Positions 1 through 64,000 of a stretch of DNA of 64,000 bases are shown piece after piece. The DNA comes from Urophycis tenuis (taxonomy: Eukaryota > Chordata > Actinopteri > Gadiformes > Phycidae). The translations under genes and the position numbers were made by a program. The first letter of the stretch is position 1, and each line of letters begins with the position of its first letter. The stretch covers positions 657,093 through 721,092 of the forward strand of contig JAXIVH010000017.1 in assembly GCA_036785325.1 (NCBI GenBank), read 5' to 3'. Under the pieces are notes generated by a model that was given only the letters and a program-made list of their open reading frames with translations, did not search any database and was not told the DNA's origin.

Positions 1-241
1 CATGTCGATATTAGCAACCAATCTTGTTGAGGGACAATAAAATGCACAATTGATCCAACCCGTTATTAAAACTAAATTAAAACCAACCAACACTTTGGAA
101 AATAGGTTTGTTAAAAAAACATTACATTTGCGTATGTATTTTTTCTGTTCATGAAGTCTGTATTCATGAATGCATGTGCCATGGGCACCAACAATGTTTG
201 ATCCAAACGGTGCAAAAGCATTAATCAAGAATGTCACATAC

Positions 242-52730
<52,489 letters not shown>

Positions 52731-55700
52731 CTGTAGGGAGACAGGGGGGGGGGGGGAACACGTCACTTCATTAAGTCTTTTCTTTTTCTTTACCTCCTCT
52801 TTGGTCTGAAGCAGAGGAGCAAGGTTTGGCAGTTGAGCCAAGTACGGCTGTAATGAATCTGCCTCCAAAAAAACAAACAAAAACAATTTTAAACTTAGCC
52901 CCGAATGCATTCTTTTGTCAAATAGACAGCTGGGATGAGTTTAGATTAAACAGAACTTCAACATTCTGGTTCCAGTATCAGTGTTGTGAACATACACAAA
53001 TATTTGTTAATCCATCTTAATTCATCCATCCATCCAATTTTTTTTTTGCCTTCATTTTAACATTGAGTTAAAGGAGACTGATATGAGACAGCAATAGAAT
53101 CAGGGCATGGAACACACTACAGCACCACACTACAGTACATGTGATTAGAGCCATGTTAATACTGTAACCATTTCCTACAGTAAGTGCCCACAAGATGCCA
53201 TTAGTGGCAATGACAACCACATGTGCTAAATGTAGTCGTTAATGGTTCCTATGGCGGCAATTAATATAGCACTAAAGCTTACTTCTGTGGGGGCCATCTA
53301 CTCTTACCAGAGTAGTATGAATACATGTACATGAATAAATCAACATCGTCTGGGTTTTAGACCATAGTGCATGTCATTGTTTCACCTAGTGCGTTACCTC
53401 ATTTCCTGTCATTGGCTGCGGACACAGGAACTTGTATTTCAATAGGGCAATAGGGTATTTTAATAGGGCAAGAGGTGGTTCAGTGTCATTCCTCATTAAT
53501 ATAGGGAGAAAGGGTTGTAGGGTGCTTAGGATGTTTGAGACATTTTTGGGTTCGAGACCAAATGTCTGCAGTCTGCTGTCTCCAGGCATCCCATGCAACC
53601 AGATGTCTAAACTCTACCTGCTCATGAATACGCTGCTAAGTAATGTAACCGTTCACTGTAGGTTGCTTTGGATGCAAATGGAAATGACTTTTTAGTGCCT
53701 TCTCGTGAGCTGGCTGTATTTAGAGGATTTGGCCACGACCACTTTAACCAACACACATGGTTCACTTCATGGTATCTCTGCATTTGGTTCCCCAGGGTAA
53801 TCCATATTCAAAACCAACTTCCTCTTGCTGACCACAGTTAACACATATTCAACTCCTGAGAGTGCTTATGTAATCTAATTGCAAGATTGGCGCAAATATG
53901 GATCTGCTGTATGTCAGTGTGGACAGGATAGTGTATTGGGAATGGGCACTCCCAGTTGAAATGTAATGGGTTTGACTCTGAATGGCCATAGTCTACCTGT
54001 AGGTATCTTTGAGTAATATGCCTCACCCTGCGTGCTCTTTAACGACCTGCATCTGAATCCACTGTAGGAGGCTTTGGACATAACAGCAGAAAATCTAATT
54101 GGTAATTGTTTCAGTATGAGCTTCCCAAACTCCCCTGGGTGTGATGGAAATATCCCAATGCAATCTGAATTTGTGACATTGAAATCCTTTGTTATTTTAC
54201 ACCATGCACATGTAAATCCCATAGATTAGAAACCAAAGATGAGCCCAGTGACCCCTTCCCCTTTAAAGCCATGGCAGACACCCCATCAGTAGCCCGAGAA
54301 CCATGGTGCGCAGGTCACACTCTGTTGGCCAGTGGAAATGGGTCTGTAGGAGCATATCTGGTGTCCAAGCATTCCAACACACTGACATTCCAGATGCCCA
54401 GGATTCCAGTGGGACATATGGATTTGGTCAGAGGCCGCACAAGCCCAAGAGAAAGGAACAAATGTGTTTGATTGAAAAATAATGGCTCACTTTGAACTGG
54501 GATCCCTGGATCCCTGAATCCCTGATCCCTGTTGTTGAAGTTTTGGAGGGTGAAGTGGGGACCATCTCACTGATATTTGGTGATGACAGTCATTATGACG
54601 GGAGCTAGGTGTATTGCTCAGAGATGCTGCTTACAGTTTGTGCAGATATTGGGGTTCAAGTCAACAGCCTCAAACATTCTAGCCTCAAGACTATCTCGGG
54701 GCTTTATCGTGAAAATCAAAATAGCACGTCAGTGAGAGAGATTTAAAGGTTGTTCAAGTGGAATAAGCACGTGCCAATGTTGCAATAAATTGTGAGTAGA
54801 TTTTAAGGTCATAAATATGAAACAGCCTTGAACCATTGAATGTTCTGGAACTCTTTCTTGGTTGTTTTCCGCCTATGCTGATCCTTGAAGTAATTTAGCA
54901 CATGTGATGACAGAATTATAAAAGGATATAAAAACCCATAAAATCCAGTTACATTGGGAAGAAAATATATCTTCTCAATCAGCAAGGCATTCCTTGCATG
55001 TCTGTTATTTATATCTTTGAATATTTTTTGACTCAATTCAATTCTTTGGCCATTATTTCACATCAGTTCAGCCCAATTGGCACCAGGGTTTCTCCCTGAC
55101 AGTTTGGACGGTGTAGGGTTAGAGGCAGTCAGATGTTCAGATGTGGGCCTATGTAGTCCTTTAAGAATGTAAATCTGATGAGCGGTTATACAAAAAATAA
55201 ACTTTACTGCTATGCACACATTAACCCATGGCGGGCACTCTCGCAGCTGAGTTGACATTAGCACAGGAATTTGGTCCAATGGGGCAAATGTTGTAGGGAT
55301 TAGCAAAAACTAAAACCTACCTCAGAGTAACCTTAGTCGCCCAGTCATAGCAAAGCGTATTATTTCTCATAATACATTCATATTAGATCAGTCTCGACAC
55401 TACAGTCAGATAGCATTACCCTGCTGGTTTGCCACCTGGTACAAATCGACCACACTTCAGATGTATAATGCAGTTCAGATACCTCCATTGCTGCACATTG
55501 TATTTTGTATTTCCTGTAGGCCTATTAAATACTCTGTCTACTACATCAATTCCTCATAAAGTAAATGGGACTGGCAAGAAACATCCTTCCAGCTGAAATA
55601 CAGGCATTTCATGCATTGCCATTATCGAGAGCAGCTGAGGGTGTGAAGTATGATCGTTGACCGTCGCTTTTCTCCGAAGCACGTGTGTACAACGGCCTCA

Positions 55701-56416
55701 CTTCACCTGAGACACCACGACACAAGGATCCTGTTTAATCCCCTTTGAATGAACATCTATAGAAATCAGACACACTTTAAAGACGCCAAGGTTCGCCTTG
55801 GCGTTATATTGATTTATACAAGAAGGCGATTAAAACGGTCATAAAAAACAGATTAAAGCTAATCCTTGACAATGAAACACACATACATGACACACACGTG
55901 ACCCGTTTTTTTTTTTTTCGGGTCCACATGGAGACGAGCGCTCTCTGCCCGTCCTCCACAGGAACAAGCCTGGCTAATTTGAACCGACCACCACCACCAC
56001 CACCACCATCACCACCACCACCACAGCATTACAAAGACTCACACACTTCACATATGCGCGCCCCACTCGGCGTATAATGTGGCAAAAGAGAATCTGTTTT
56101 CCATCGTTTTAAACGCAGGCCATTATGTGAGCCATCTCCTCATCACATCCATTATGGGCAATCCACGCTGAAACCTCTCCTTTGGGGGGGACAGCGGCCA
56201 GACACAAACAATGCGATTTAATCACGCGCTGATAAGGAAATCGCTTTGAACGGATGTCAGAGAGCAGAGGGGAACTGAGAGAGAGAAGCATGCCGCGCAT
56301 CCGCCTGGCGGAGAACAAATCCCTGCAGACATCCACGTGCCGCTCGCTCCGAAAGCGTGACGCTCCTCATTGAGAACACCGACGCCCTTCCTCAGAAAGT
56401 AGACGGTAAGGTAGAA

Positions 56417-56461
56417 CAGGGCTTGGTTCTTTATGCGCAAAGCATAAAGAACCAAGCCCTG
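56417..56461. repeat. Perfect 20-bp hairpin with 5-nt loop
   Basis: CAGGGCTTGGTTCTTTATGC, loop GCAAA, then the exact reverse complement. The loop is too short for a typical microRNA precursor. Confidence 0.9.
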
Positions 56462-59400
56462 AAGACGAGCCCTGGTTTGTGGCTTGGCTGAGGCAGAGCA
56501 GGGATCCATCACCCCCCCCCCCATGGTCCCACAGACCAGAGCAGCCAGTCCTCATCTGGAAGAACAAGGAAACGAGTGTCACTTGTACAGACGGACAGAT
56601 GGGCCCGCTGGTAGCGTGTCGGGAGCCAACGCGGGGGGGGATGCTCGGCAGAACATTGTCGAGCACGGGGAGATACATCGGGGTGCCGGTCGGGTGTATG
56701 AGGCGGTGGTTTGTAGGGGAGGACAGCAGTGGGACAGACGGAGAGAGAGGGGGTGGGGGGGAGAACCACACGAACCACTTCAGTCAACGTCCATAAATCA
56801 CGAGATGACGACTGCTCGCCGGTCTTGCGGCGGTTCCCTCGGGCCTGGCGCTCGCCAGAGACAGACTGTCTGATGTTCCATACACCTTTCAGCGGGTTGC
56901 GCAGCTGAGCACCGCCGTGCGTGCGTAGGTGCACGTGCGTAGGTGCACGTGCGTGCAGCGCTTTTGTGCCGCGTATAGAATTCCATCCGGCCACCAGCAT
57001 GTTTTTAAATGATAGTATTAGCAATCATAGTTTTTTTGGAATATGTCCAGATCCCAAAATGGTCTATCCTGTTCTGTTGACAGGTGGAGTGCCAGTCGAA
57101 TGTTGAGTCTAGAGGGCCAGGTTACCTCTGTGTGGGGGGGGGGGGGGACGAGGGTGATCATTTCTTTTAAATAGGCATTCCTTGAATTGCTTTGTATATT
57201 AAAATGTAATCAAACTTTGTAGGATCAAATTGCCGAAAAATGTACAACACGAAAAAAAAAAACCCCAGAGAGGATTGTTTTCAACCACAGTTAATGCCAA
57301 TAATGTAATATGAATACAATGAGTGCTGTTCACATACATCTTGGTGCTTAATCGGATTAATAACAGCGGAGTTGAATTAACCAGTGGAGGAGGCCATAGT
57401 CAACCAGGAAGACCCTGGCACACACCGGTTCATCGTGGGTCATTGAAATGGGAAACAGACAACAGAATGCTAACGCCTGCGACCAAACTGAGCTTTGAAC
57501 TCACTTCACAAGCTTGTTCACAAGCCAGTAAATGGACACGCTGCTTTCCTGAGGACCCTTGTACCGATAGTGGATCCACCATATCAAACCCTAAAGGGGA
57601 ATGCAAATACAAATCATATCTACATATCTAACAAAGTCTGCCCAGTATTGGTGTCATGTCTTAGTTGAATAAGGAATGCCATGTTTCGGTAGCTACTGTT
57701 TAGCCAACACCTGTAGAGCTCATCAGGACTACCAAATCTTAGCCAATGGTATTATAAACATATATTTGGAAAATGAGGTAGAGAGCAATGCACCATGGGA
57801 TAGATTGCACGTTAGTGGGATGTACATGTAAGAAGAAGCCTTTGTGATGAACATGGTGCACTATATTCCCATAGATACAGTATTTTGCTATCACATATAG
57901 GAAGTAGAGTTACTTTGAAGTGCATTAACTAGTAACTATTGCAGTTACTTTGAAAAGTCTTTGAGTTAATAATACTGTCTGGAACAAGTTGAATCTAATG
58001 TGCCAAATCATTGGTGCATCTGCCCTTTCCAAATGCATAATCCTTTATGCCTAATTTCAAAATAAGGGCGCCGATTACCACATGAAAGGAAACCCGACTC
58101 GGCCTCTTAAACCAGGGGTTAGCTGTGGCCGGCGACTACAGAGAGGTAACCACAGGGGGAAACGATTAGCTGGGCCATCGCCCCACCATCAGTCGAAAGG
58201 TACCCCCAAGCTCTGTACCTCCTGACCTGGCCCAGCTCCAGCAGGCTAATCAGGGCACAAAACCGACCGTCTGCCCTGCCGTCCGCGAGCTGGCTCGTGT
58301 TACCGTAATGGGCCGGGATGGTCCAACAGATATCATAATTATTCTGCTCGGGCCATTATGGGCCTCTGCATGGGGGAGGAGGTCCGCCTGAGAGGGAGCG
58401 ATGATTAAGGACTTCCACCTGCCTCCGCTGGACCAAAAAGAGATGGAGGAGAGGAAGACGGCTGGAAATAACTGCAGGTTGTGCACACAGGGGGTAGTTG
58501 TGTACACATACCCTCAGTCATCAACAGCGCTCTGAGTAAAGAACAATCCATGGACTTTTAGTTGCCGGTCTCCAGCATTCCCACATAAGTGCACCTTTAA
58601 CATGCTGTTGATGCACATGTTAAGATAAGGTTAAGAGCATTCTGTTGACTGTAGAGCGGGTTTCAACGGCAATAGTCTCTGCATAACGCAGCACAAATGT
58701 ATTGACTGTGTGTGCGGAGCTTATCTGCGTAGCCTCTGACTTGTTTAAGCGTGCCTGTGGTCGCTAACAGCCCCCAAACAGGTATTTAACCCCACAAATG
58801 GATGTTGCAGAGCAGTGATATTCAGGCTTGTCAGCACAGCCATAAGGCATAGGCCCTACAGAAAGGCTCGTGGCTTGGCAGGGATAGTCCCATAGTTTCT
58901 ATAGCAAGTCCCTCATCTGAAAACACCAGGACATGTGCATCATAGATCATCATATATCATGTGGAGTCACAATGAGACCCAATGATTCTGAACAGGACGT
59001 TGTTAAGAGTATGGAGATGAATCCCTTGGCACACTTTGGACAATGAAGGCGCATGAAGGAAAAGCATGAGGAGGAGACTATTTAAATGTACATCCAGGTG
59101 TACATCTTACATTATGGCACTGATGGGCTTCCTTGTTCCAGGTAATTGAAACTGTTGATAAGCATCTCAACTAGTAGTATTAACCAGCAGTATTTTGTTC
59201 TTTTTGGTTTTTAAACAAAAAAAAAAGAGAAATAAAACAGTAAGCTTTAATGTTTCAAAAAATGGTCTAAAATATTTCACGATTTAAATGTATAAGGTCC
59301 AAATTGCAATTGGGATGGGGCCACACAGCCTGCCACGTTAACACTTTTCCTGTATTTTTCTCTATACTGTTTGCAGTGTAACCTAAACAAAACACTGGAG

Positions 59401-61299
59401 TCAACCTATGGCATTATGTCTGTCTGCTCTCAAGGGAGCCTGAAATCAGAATGAATTAAGCGTCAACATCTGAATAATACTCCTTCCTGTGGGACCCGAA
59501 AATTAGATTATTAGACATGGGAAAAAAATTGGTAGAATAATATTTCATACAATGCCAAATATTTGAGCTGCAGTTAACGTCTTAAGACTTGCAGGACTTA
59601 CAACAGCACAATATTACTACAACACCACAGTATTTCTTTAGTATGTCTTCAACTTCCGACATGAGGCAATTCATGATAATATACAGTAAAAAAACACACA
59701 TTATTTCTGCGTTTCCAGAAATGTCGTGCTGGAAGTCTTGTCCAGTAGCTGTTTGTCTGACAGCACCCTCTAACCGTGTCAAGTGCCATCACAGGATTTA
59801 CACTGACTTTTTGATTCTGACCCCCATCCCCTAAACATGGTTTGTTACCTTCTCTGACAGAACATTTGTCAAGGCTCGCATCTGCTAACATCATCCTATG
59901 CAGGTTACTCTTTTTTTTTTCCTTTCTGAAAAACCCAGAGCCAACGATTAGGTCATTGTTCGAAATGTATACTTTTATAAGCCACACAGGTTTGGGAATG
60001 TGAGAGGAGGAAAAATAAGACAGTGCCTGTATTAACAAAGAACATATTTTGTATCCAAGACTACAATCCATTTTGGTTGTATAGAATGAAACCAGCTTCT
60101 CACGGCCCAGACACTAGTGGCCTGAGGGGAAGACATTTAACATCAAAATACTCACTGGAGACCGGCTTCGTATTCTGAAGTTGGAAAAACCAAGCCCATA
60201 CAAATCCCTTCTGATCTGATTTGACAAGGCTGGTAAATAACGTTTGTTCTTTCTGAGGACAGTCTTAGTTTGTGTAGAATTGGCATTATTTGGTTTGGGA
60301 AAACATACAAAAATATAGTTCTACTTTCACTGGAAAAATCCTCATGAGTAATAATAATCATCATCATTTCCCACAACTGATAACTTATGTAGATATTTAC
60401 CAGTTAGGAAATATGTATGTCAGCAAATGTAAAAATGTATGATTCATGCAAGAAGCAATTACAAAAAGAAATGCCACTGCAAACAACAATCTTACATAAC
60501 AGACACTGAACGCAAGCAGAACCGAATCCTTCTTGACACGAGCATTAGGTGAAACCCTCTCCTTTTCTAATTTCCCCTGAGGGAATATCGTGAAGCTTGA
60601 CCTCCAGGGCATAAGCAATCACCCCTCTGGTATTATTCAACTTATTCCAAGACGTTCACTTTCTCCTGTTCATCGGTGCAGCCTCTTGTGATAAATGGCT
60701 TCTTCGTTCCTATAGAGTTGCTAGAGCTTTCAGCACACAAAAGGCGCTCAAATAAGGGGTTTCCTCCGGGACTGAGCAGGGGCATTACCTACAGGGACAT
60801 ATGCCCTCTTGGGCTGGGACGAGATTTAGGAGTCCACCAGTCAACACTTGCCTGATGTCTGCTCCGCAAGTCAAGCTTCGGGATATGAATCAAGAGCACG
60901 GAGCCAAAACAAGCTAGAGGAACCAGGGGAGAGAGAGGATAACACGCCTTTGGGTTAAAACCGCCTGCTGTTTTCTGCAGCAATGAATGGCCCTAATTAC
61001 ATGGTTATGGGCATCTGTTGCTGGGAGCCCGGGCCATACATCAAAACAATGCAGATGTATGCGTGTCAGTCATCTATCACTATTTAGCTTTTTCAGATAA
61101 CAGCCGAGTAGGGAGGGAAAAGTGACAACTAGGCGGCCTTGTGGTTGAAAGTGGTATAAGCATCCAGAGTCCAATCAGAAAATCCAGGTCTGACATGCTT
61201 AACCTAGAAATAATTCAAGATTCACAGCTATGTCTTGCAATATTTGGCCTCATTGTCTTAATGTCTAGTCTATGGAATGAATTCTGTACATACAAATCA

Positions 61300-61440
61300 T
61301 TGGACAGTCTTTGAACACATCTGTACACTCATACCACTTTGTTCTCTGCGTTATACTGTATGTGGTTGCACTGTTCCTTCTTGTTGGATGCCAGACTGTA
61401 TTTTGTTGTATTCGTACTCAATGACAATAAAGTGGTACTC
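61300..61440 (+). mobile_element. Probable LINE 3' tail fragment
   Basis: Ends CTCAATGACAATAAAGTGGT, as in non-LTR retrotransposon tails. No coding part seen. Confidence 0.35.
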
Positions 61441-64000
61441 AGCTAAACTTTCGGTTTGAAAAGTTAAAATTGGAAATAAAATCAACGTGAGACATTTCAC
61501 ACAAACCTTCCATTATGTTTAACAACTTTGGATGCAATCCAACATGCATTTCTAGTAAAAACATGAAAAGGGACCATACAACTACGGAAGTATAATTAGA
61601 TTCCAATCTGCTCTAAGTCTAACCTAGGCCCTTAATGGTCTGTATGCTTGTATTCTGAAAGCCAGCCCATTAAACATGAGACTTAGAAGACACAATCATG
61701 GCACTTACATTTAGCCCACATAAGCCTTTTCATGTTTGTTAAGTGACTCATGGGAATGCCAGGCTAATGCAAGATGACAATGTATAACGTAATTAATCGC
61801 ATGTTCCTGACATGGCATTTGTTCGCTTATATTTCTTGTAAATGACAGACCATGTACAGCTGCTCTCAGGGCAGTCTGAGAGCTTCATGTATTGTAAGAC
61901 TTCAGGGGGGGAGACCTAAAAAGAACAAGGCTTGTTTTAACAGATGTGTTCTTGTCTACTTCACATGAACCCCCCCCCCCACTCATTCCTCACCAAGCGT
62001 GGGGTACAAGAGCACAATGCGCGGCCCCTCTGCTCTGGGGACCAGGGCATACATCCAGACGTCTTCTCAAACTTCTCCGGCTCCTCTGCAGAACAGATGA
62101 GACTGGAGGTGAGAGGGCATGGCGAGACATGCAGGAGCACATCTGGAGAAGTCAACGGGGACGGTCCCTAAAGATGGGCTTGGACCAGGTTCATAAACAG
62201 CACCTGTGCTACTCTCTGGATGGGGGTGGGGGGGGGGGGGGGGGGGGGGGGGGCAGCAGGAAACAGCCAGAGCAGTTCTATCACCATCCAACCATAGGTT
62301 CCTCGATGTCTGGCAGCAGGCCTCGCTCGGAGTGGCGTGTTCTACGGAGCCATTGAAACGTAGGAATGTGCTGTGTAATTATTTGTGACGACACGGCTAT
62401 CATTGGAGATCTGATTGATTGCTTTTTCCTCGTCGCGTCGTCCGACCACCACCTTTCGGCTCGCCGTTCCAGTGCTCCGCAAGACGACGGCAGATGGAGA
62501 ATGCGGCGGGTTTAATGTACAAACAGATGTTCGAAAGTCATTCCAAGTAACGCACCAGCGAGGGAAACTAAAAGCATGTGGCCTGAAAGCATGATGCTGC
62601 CTTAGGTGAAGAAAGGAAGTGAAAACAAAAATTTGGTATACATTAGATGGGATCAACAGAGAGTAGGGTTTCAAACCCGGAGCCAAGCCGGGTTGTATGA
62701 AACATCTGAATCGGGCTGTAAAATTGGGCTGCTAAATTGGTTCTGGATGTAGGGTGGGGTATCGAGTCAAATTAATGTTTATCGTCTTTGAGCGGTATTG
62801 TAAAGTTGTGAAGTAAAGATACTGACACTGAGAAACCCAGTGTTGTTTTTGGTCCACGGTGCATTTGTTAATGATGCTTCGTTTCATCAAAAGTGACTTA
62901 CAAGTGAGGCTGAGAACAACCAAAGCATACAACCAAATTGGATAGTGTAAATGTTATGTTTGAAATGTGGAAGCAACATAGATTTTTAGTAGCATATGCC
63001 CCATAGCCACATAGATCTACTTAAATTTAATAACCTGCACTTTGTTGCAACATTGTTTTCCTCATACGTACACAATTGTACGGCGAACAGACAAACATCA
63101 GATCTGTGAATTCCTCCAGAGGTAATCCGCAGATAGTAATGTTGATCCAAGAAGATGAAGCCACTTTATTGGAATAGCATGAACAGCCGGGAGAAGAGTG
63201 TCACTGTTTGAAAGGCAGAGAAGAGCTCTCTGTTTGGGATCATATGATTATGAACCGCTATGCCATAACCTGCACGATAAGCAAGGTTTTGGATTACAGC
63301 TATTACAAAGCTCTTCTCCTCGTGCTTGAGCATCAATATGCCTTTCAATTGAAGTATCTTATAATGATAATATGTTATGATAATACGATTAAAAGGAGTA
63401 TTGTTCACATCTATACCGTTTCACCACGAAGGGCTGTGTGAGTCCGTTGAGTCTAATCTATGGAGTTATATTGCGTACCAATGACTTAATGTGTCATGGT
63501 ACATTGTGACATGACTTAAGCTCTTTTATTGTGTTTACAGTATACTGTTGTCCTGCAGCAAAACAGTTATTTATTTTAAGATTTGTAATACTTTTAAGGC
63601 ATTTAGCAGATTAATTTATCCAGAGCAACCTTTTTCTCTTTTTTGATAAGGTTAGGGGGAGGATGCACACACCAAACAATGGAGTTCAAAAGCTAGAACG
63701 GTTCAGGTTAGGGTCAAGTACATTAACCCATATACTATCCTGCGCCATAATGGAGTTTAAAAAATAAAGTACAACCAAAGAACAAAGACAGCACGATCAA
63801 CAAAGCACTATTCTTTCCAAACACAGGATGGATGGATGGATGGATGGATGGATGGATGGCACCATTTGCAGTATTTTGGCTGACCATCATGAGCCACACA
63901 TCTCCATCCAGCTTGACCCGGGGTTAAGTCTGCCCAGTCTCGCAACCCAAGTGTGGTAGCTGAGGTCACCGTCATCTCAGCAGCTAGAGCAGACGCTGTA

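Larger units (their letters stand above)
52731..64000. other. Upstream/first-intron region, no coding exon recognised
   Basis: 11.3 kb with low repeat content: (CAC)n at 55985-56025, G runs at 57125-57138 and 62228-62253, (GATG)n at 63826-63858, a 20-bp hairpin at 56417-56461 and LINE-tail-like sequence ending near 61432. The signal-peptide exon must lie here or beyond 64000. I found no ATG-led hydrophobic segment ending in a phase-1 donor. Confidence 0.6.

Noticed and set aside
58250..58507. Minus-strand frame with LQLFPAVFLSSISFWSSGG as a signal-peptide exon
   Set aside because: The nearest donor-like GT gives phase 2, not the phase 1 needed by exon 1 in the window, and the Met context is poor.

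Overview
The window is teleost-like genomic DNA. It has very dense (CA/TG)n, (GA/CT)n and (GTGA)n microsatellites, several fish-type non-autonomous DNA transposons and SINE/LINE tails, and one vertebrate gene made of many short exons. No prokaryotic, organellar or viral genes were seen.

The only gene I can support is a fibrillar collagen alpha chain on the minus strand. Transcription runs from high to low coordinates, with 48 exons between 52730 and 242. The first five (52730-45918) encode an N-terminal TSPN/laminin-G-like domain with four cysteines and a short linker. One 621-bp exon (35225-34605) encodes a large charged, Pro-rich variable region and the start of a minor triple helix. Three small exons (31686-29129) finish the 17-triplet minor helix and encode a short non-collagenous hinge. 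Then 39 exons of 45, 54 or 108 bp encode 783 residues of the major Gly-X-Y helix. The 5' exon with the signal peptide lies upstream of 52730 and was not found. About the last quarter of the helix and the C-propeptide lie to the left of position 1. In-window coding totals 3911 bp, about 1303 codons. All splice sites chosen are GT-AG and the phases agree across every junction.

Domain order (TSPN, variable region, 17-triplet minor helix, hinge, major helix) and the 45/54/108 exon series point to the type V/XI class. The helix and hinge sequences are far from the usual V/XI chains as I remember them, so I give no gene symbol. A col5a3-like or lineage-specific V/XI relative is the best description.

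Introns hold the rest of the content: a decayed PIF/Harbinger transposon with Myb/SANT-like and transposase-like fragments (2984-4036); a Harbinger-type MITE 10 bp from a splice donor (22488-22980); three hAT-type MITEs with intact 8-bp target duplications; a retroposed element with a 12-bp target duplication and a nested insertion (25230-25771); four copies of a LINE 3' tail; three exon-adjacent minisatellites; a 230-bp inverted repeat (40346-40575 / 43055-43284); and a 200-N assembly gap (43943-44142). From 52731 to 64000 I see no coding exon, only upstream or first-intron sequence with small repeats and a 20-bp perfect hairpin.
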